Shown: piece by piece, positions 60,733 through 64,000 of the stretch
Layout of the letters: every line of letters begins with the position of its first letter
How positions within the stretch are numbered: the stretch's first letter is position 1
From: Anaerosacchariphilus polymeriproducens
GTDB lineage: Bacteria > Bacillota > Clostridia > Lachnospirales > Lachnospiraceae
Direction: 5' to 3'
Assembly: GCF_003363435.1 (NCBI RefSeq)
Contig: NZ_QRCT01000007.1
Coordinates: forward strand, 1 to 64,000
DNA length: 64,000 nucleotides
Position numbers and translations under genes: made by a program
The notes under the pieces: model-generated
What the model was told of the DNA's origin: nothing
What the model saw: only the letters and a program-made list of their open reading frames with translations
The model's database searches: none

Positions 60733-61779
60733 ATGCAAATAGAAGAATTAATGATAAAATTAGAGAATCAAAAATGGCTCGAAAAAGCAGAGTGGATTCA
60801 ATTAATTGAAGGAAGGACAGAGCAGACGAGTCAGTTTTTATTTGAACGTGCAAGGGAAATACGAAATAGGTATTATGGAAATGAAATTTATGTTCGTGGT
60901 CTGATCGAGTTTACTAATTATTGTAAAAATGATTGCTTTTACTGTGGGATACGAAAAAGTAATCAAGATGCAATACGGTATCGGCTTTCATTGGAAGAAA
61001 TTATGGAGTGTTGTGCTACCGGATATGCTTTGGGATTCCGTACTTTTGTATTGCAAGGAGGCGAAGACCCCTATTATTCAAAAAATAGAATGGTTGAAAT
61101 TATTAGTACGATTCGGAAACAATATGAAGATTGTGCCATAACCCTCTCCATTGGAGAAAAGGATTATGATGAGTATAAAGCATATTATCAAGCAGGTGCC
61201 GACCGATATTTACTGAGACATGAAACAGCAGATGAAACTCACTATCAAAGTCTCCATCCCCAAAGCTTATCTCTAGAAAATAGAAAAAAGTGTCTTTGGG
61301 ATTTGAAAGAAATAGGATTTCAGGTAGGGACCGGTTTTATGATAGGTTCACCAAATCAGACATCACAATCATTGGCCAGAGATATGATGTTTATTAGTGA
61401 ATTAAAACCTCATATGATTGGAATCGGTCCTTTTATTTCTCATCATAAAACACCTTTTTCAGATGAGATAAATGGTACTTTAGAAGAAACTCTTTATTTT
61501 ATTGGATTACTAAGGTTGTTGAGACCGGGTTGTTTGATTCCTGCTACTACAGCACTAGGTACTATTGATCCAAGAGGCAGGGAAAAAGGGATACAGGCTG
61601 GCGCAAATGTTGTGATGCCGAACTTATCACCAGTCTCTGTCAGGAAAAAATACGATTTATATGATAATAAAATATGTACCGGGGATGAAGCGGCAGAATG
61701 TCGGAATTGTCTGACCCAAAGGATGCAGAATATAGGTCATCAAATTGTAATATCAAGAGGCGATTATAAAGGAGAGTAA
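60733..61779 (+). CDS. hydE: [FeFe]-hydrogenase maturation radical SAM protein HydE
   Basis: A 348-residue radical SAM enzyme of H-cluster assembly, which helps build the bridging dithiolate ligand. The radical SAM motif is NYCKNDCFYC (C-x3-C-x2-C, about residues 63-70), and a secondary cluster site C-TGDEAAE-C-RN-C lies near the C-terminus. Length is normal. GTGAGGT precedes the ATG. It lies between the TM1266-like gene and hydG. Confidence 0.96.
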   Translation: MQIEELMIKLENQKWLEKAEWIQLIEGRTEQTSQFLFERAREIRNRYYGNEIYVRGLIEFTNYCKNDCFYCGIRKSNQDAIRYRLSLEEIMECCATGYALGFRTFVLQGGEDPYYSKNRMVEIISTIRKQYEDCAITLSIGEKDYDEYKAYYQAGADRYLLRHETADETHYQSLHPQSLSLENRKKCLWDLKEIGFQVGTGFMIGSPNQTSQSLARDMMFISELKPHMIGIGPFISHHKTPFSDEINGTLEETLYFIGLLRLLRPGCLIPATTALGTIDPRGREKGIQAGANVVMPNLSPVSVRKKYDLYDNKICTGDEAAECRNCLTQRMQNIGHQIVISRGDYKGE

Positions 61780-61782
61780 ATT

Positions 61783-63201
61783 ATGTATAATGTAATGTCA
61801 CCAAAGGCAGAAGAGTTTATCAGTCATGAGGAAATAATTGAAACACTTGCTTATGCAAAAAAGAATAAGAAAAATCTTGAACTTATAGAAGAGATCTTAA
61901 AAAAAGCAAGGTTAAAAAAAGGGCTGAGTCACAGAGAGGCAGCAGTGCTGTTGGAGTGTGAGATAAATGAGAAAAATGAAGAGATCTTTCAGCTGGCGAA
62001 AGAAATTAAAGAGGATTTTTATGGGAATCGTATTGTAATGTTTGCACCATTGTATCTATCTAATTATTGTGTAAATGGCTGTGTTTACTGCCCTTATCAT
62101 TTACAGAATACTCACATTGCAAGAAAAAAATTAAGTCAGGATGAGATTAGAAATGAAGTGATTGCACTTCAGGATTTGGGTCATAAGAGATTGGCGCTCG
62201 AGGCCGGTGAACATCCGACAGAGAATCCAATTGAGTATATATTAGAAAGCATAGAGACAATTTACAGTATTAAACATAAAAATGGTGCAATACGTAGAGT
62301 TAATGTAAATATTGCAGCGACTTCGGTAGAAGATTATAGAAAATTAAGAGATATTGGTATAGGTACGTATATACTTTTCCAAGAGACATATAACAAAGAA
62401 AGCTACCAAGCCCTTCATCCATCAGGGCCAAAGAGTGATTATGCATACCATACAGAAGCCATGGATCGTGCTATGGAAGGTGGAATTGATGATGTGGGAT
62501 TAGGCGTTTTATTTGGCTTAAATTTATATCGTTATGATTTTGTTGGACTGCTAATGCATGCAGAACATTTAGAAAGTTATAAGGGTGTTGGACCTCATAC
62601 AATTAGTGTGCCAAGGCTTAGAAAAGCAGACGATATTGATCCGGATGACTTTGATAATGGAATTGATGACAAGACCTTTGAAAAGATCGTTGCATGTTTA
62701 AGAATTACAGTTCCATATACGGGAATGATCGTTTCTACGAGAGAGAGTCAAAAATGCCGTGAAAGACTATTGAAATTGGGAGTATCTCAACTTAGTGGAG
62801 GTTCTAAGACCAGCGTGGGAGGATATGCAGAACCCGAATTAGAAGAGGAAAATTCGCAGCAGTTTGATGTGAGTGATACAAGAACTTTAGATGAAGTAAT
62901 AGATTGGCTTATCAGCATGGGACATATTCCAAGTTTTTGTACAGCATGCTATCGAGAAGGCAGAACAGGAGACAGATTTATGAGCTTGCTTAAAAGCGGA
63001 CAAATTGCAAATTGCTGTCAGCCTAATGCTTTGATGACATTAAAAGAATATTTAGTAGATTATGCATCAGAAGAAACCAAGGAAAAGGGAGAGCAACTAA
63101 TATTAAAAGAAATTGAGAAGGTTCCAAGTGAGAAAGTAAAAGCAATCGTGAAAGAAAACCTGGTTAAGATAAGTCAGGGTAAGAGAGATTTTAGATTCTG
63201 A
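61783..63201 (+). CDS. hydG: [FeFe]-hydrogenase maturation tyrosine lyase HydG
   Basis: A 472-residue radical SAM tyrosine lyase that produces the CO and CN ligands of the H-cluster. Motif NYCVNGCVYC for the SAM cluster, and a C-terminal C-x2-C-x22-C site (CTAC ... CC) for the second cluster, are intact. Relatives ThiH lack this C-terminal extension. Starts three bases after the hydE stop with GGAGAG upstream. Confidence 0.96.
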   Translation: MYNVMSPKAEEFISHEEIIETLAYAKKNKKNLELIEEILKKARLKKGLSHREAAVLLECEINEKNEEIFQLAKEIKEDFYGNRIVMFAPLYLSNYCVNGCVYCPYHLQNTHIARKKLSQDEIRNEVIALQDLGHKRLALEAGEHPTENPIEYILESIETIYSIKHKNGAIRRVNVNIAATSVEDYRKLRDIGIGTYILFQETYNKESYQALHPSGPKSDYAYHTEAMDRAMEGGIDDVGLGVLFGLNLYRYDFVGLLMHAEHLESYKGVGPHTISVPRLRKADDIDPDDFDNGIDDKTFEKIVACLRITVPYTGMIVSTRESQKCRERLLKLGVSQLSGGSKTSVGGYAEPELEEENSQQFDVSDTRTLDEVIDWLISMGHIPSFCTACYREGRTGDRFMSLLKSGQIANCCQPNALMTLKEYLVDYASEETKEKGEQLILKEIEKVPSEKVKAIVKENLVKISQGKRDFRF

Positions 63202-63219
63202 CAATAAGGAGGAATAGAG

Positions 63220-64000
63220 ATGAGTTTAAATAGTACCCCGAAAGCAGATAGAGTCCATATTGGAATATTTGGTAAAAGAAATGCGGGAAAGTCAAGTTTA
63301 ATCAACGCGATAACAAATCAAGATCTTGCAATAGTTTCAGCGATAAAGGGAACTACAACGGACCCTGTTTACAAAGCTATGGAAATTCTACCCCTTGGTC
63401 CTGTTGTTGTTATTGATACGCCCGGTCTGGATGATACAGGAGAATTGGGAGAACTTAGAATAGAAAAGAGTTTTCAAGTATTAAATCAAACCGATATAGG
63501 TGTATTAATTATAGATTTTGGAAATGAAGTAACAGAAATTGAAGAAAAGCTTGTTCGATTGTTTATTGAGAAGAAGATTCCTTATATTATAGTTGTAAAT
63601 AAAGCAGAGGAAAAAACAGATTTACAGTTAGAACAAGTAAGAAAGATGCTAATAGCAAAGTTTAGTCAATTTGAAGAAGAAGCAGGAGAAAATATTTTAT
63701 TTGTCAGTGCTAAAAATAAAGAAGGAATTTTTGAATTAAAAGAATTTTTAGGGAAACATGTGATTAAGGATAATAAAGAACAACCTTTAGTAGGAGACTT
63801 GATCCAAGCAAATGATCTAGTGATTTTAGTGGTACCTATAGATTCGGCTGCCCCCAAAGGAAGATTGATATTACCACAACAACAAGTAGTGAGAGATGTT
63901 TTAGATCATAATGGAATCGCAGTAGTCTGTCAGGAGACAAATTTGAGTGAGACGATAGAGAGTCTTGGTAGAAGGCCCAAAATAGTAATTACAGACAGTC
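63220..64000 (+). CDS. hydF: [FeFe]-hydrogenase maturation GTPase HydF, 3'-truncated
   Basis: The first 260 residues of the HydF scaffold, which carries the assembled 2Fe subcluster to the hydrogenase. The GTPase domain has G1 GKRNAGKSSL, G3 DTPGLD and G4 NKAE, followed by the start of the dimerisation domain (GDLIQANDLVILVVPIDSAAPKGRLI). The frame is open to the window edge, so the metal-cluster domain with its cysteines is outside. AAGGAGG precedes the ATG by eight bases. Confidence 0.95.
   Translation, partial: MSLNSTPKADRVHIGIFGKRNAGKSSLINAITNQDLAIVSAIKGTTTDPVYKAMEILPLGPVVVIDTPGLDDTGELGELRIEKSFQVLNQTDIGVLIIDFGNEVTEIEEKLVRLFIEKKIPYIIVVNKAEEKTDLQLEQVRKMLIAKFSQFEEEAGENILFVSAKNKEGIFELKEFLGKHVIKDNKEQPLVGDLIQANDLVILVVPIDSAAPKGRLILPQQQVVRDVLDHNGIAVVCQETNLSETIESLGRRPKIVITDS

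Overview
The window is AT-rich DNA from an anaerobic, fermentative, motile member of the Clostridia. It is most likely a Lachnospiraceae-type organism. The evidence is low GC content, GGAGG-type ribosome sites with frequent GTG/TTG starts, a SAM-I riboswitch before metK, [FeFe]-hydrogenase maturation genes, a Clostridia-style Tad pilus locus (DUF5702 and DUF6382 companions), flagellin with FliS, and an HPr/PucR/NiaR regulatory repertoire. No tRNA, rRNA, CRISPR array, IS element or prophage was recognised. The first gene (left edge) and hydF (right edge) are cut by the window.

Layout: 1-2001 holds a truncated gene, a membrane-anchored seven-blade RCC1 propeller and an HPr without Ser46. 2320-4201 is an alpha/beta hydrolase plus a secreted DUF1002 protein. 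4380-9551 has two successive OmpR-type two-component systems. 9550-23550 is an amino-acid uptake and catabolism region: a substrate-binding/permease fusion whose binding domain appears circularly permuted, its ATPase, a PucR regulator, and a six-gene operon (RocB-like M20 hydrolase, arginine-deiminase-superfamily enzyme, HisC-like aminotransferase, 2-hydroxyacid dehydrogenase, Fe-alcohol dehydrogenase, class III aminotransferase). A DUF6506 protein and an aconitase-like hydratase follow. 24213-25510 has a metallo-hydrolase divergent from an Lrp regulator. 25723-30240 is an operon of a TPR/AAA protein and glgB.

30369-35694 is flagellar: a very large FliK-like protein, flagellin, FliS, and a convergent DUF2508 gene. 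35989-45259 is a single-direction Tad/type IVb pilus operon with a degenerate CpaE, CpaF (probable AUU start), TadB, TadC, Flp pilin, three TadE/DUF5702-type pseudopilin-like proteins, a prepilin peptidase, DUF6382 and a rhomboid protease. 45323-58458 is a mixed housekeeping stretch: SCP2-flavodoxin fusion, orphan histidine kinase, HIT, MurG, membrane proteins, NiaR, small alarmone synthetase, a tail-anchored coiled-coil protein with exact 27-residue repeats, an S1 protein, flavin reductase, Pol IV and MurA. 58575-60131 is the SAM-I riboswitch and metK. 60471-64000 is a TM1266-type regulator followed by hydE, hydG and hydF.

The most unusual signal is regulatory. The regions upstream of the amino-acid transporter (9550-9694) and of the catabolic operon (13351-13481) share a palindrome TTGTAA-N3-TTACAA, an ungapped similar stretch after it (29 of 46 positions identical by eye), an extended -10 box, and a leader hairpin with a U run. 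This ties transporter and enzymes into one regulon, plausibly under the PucR gene between them. The likely physiology is import of an amino acid or guanidino compound and its hydrolysis, with two transaminase/reductase pairs acting as redox sinks. The substrate cannot be fixed from sequence alone.
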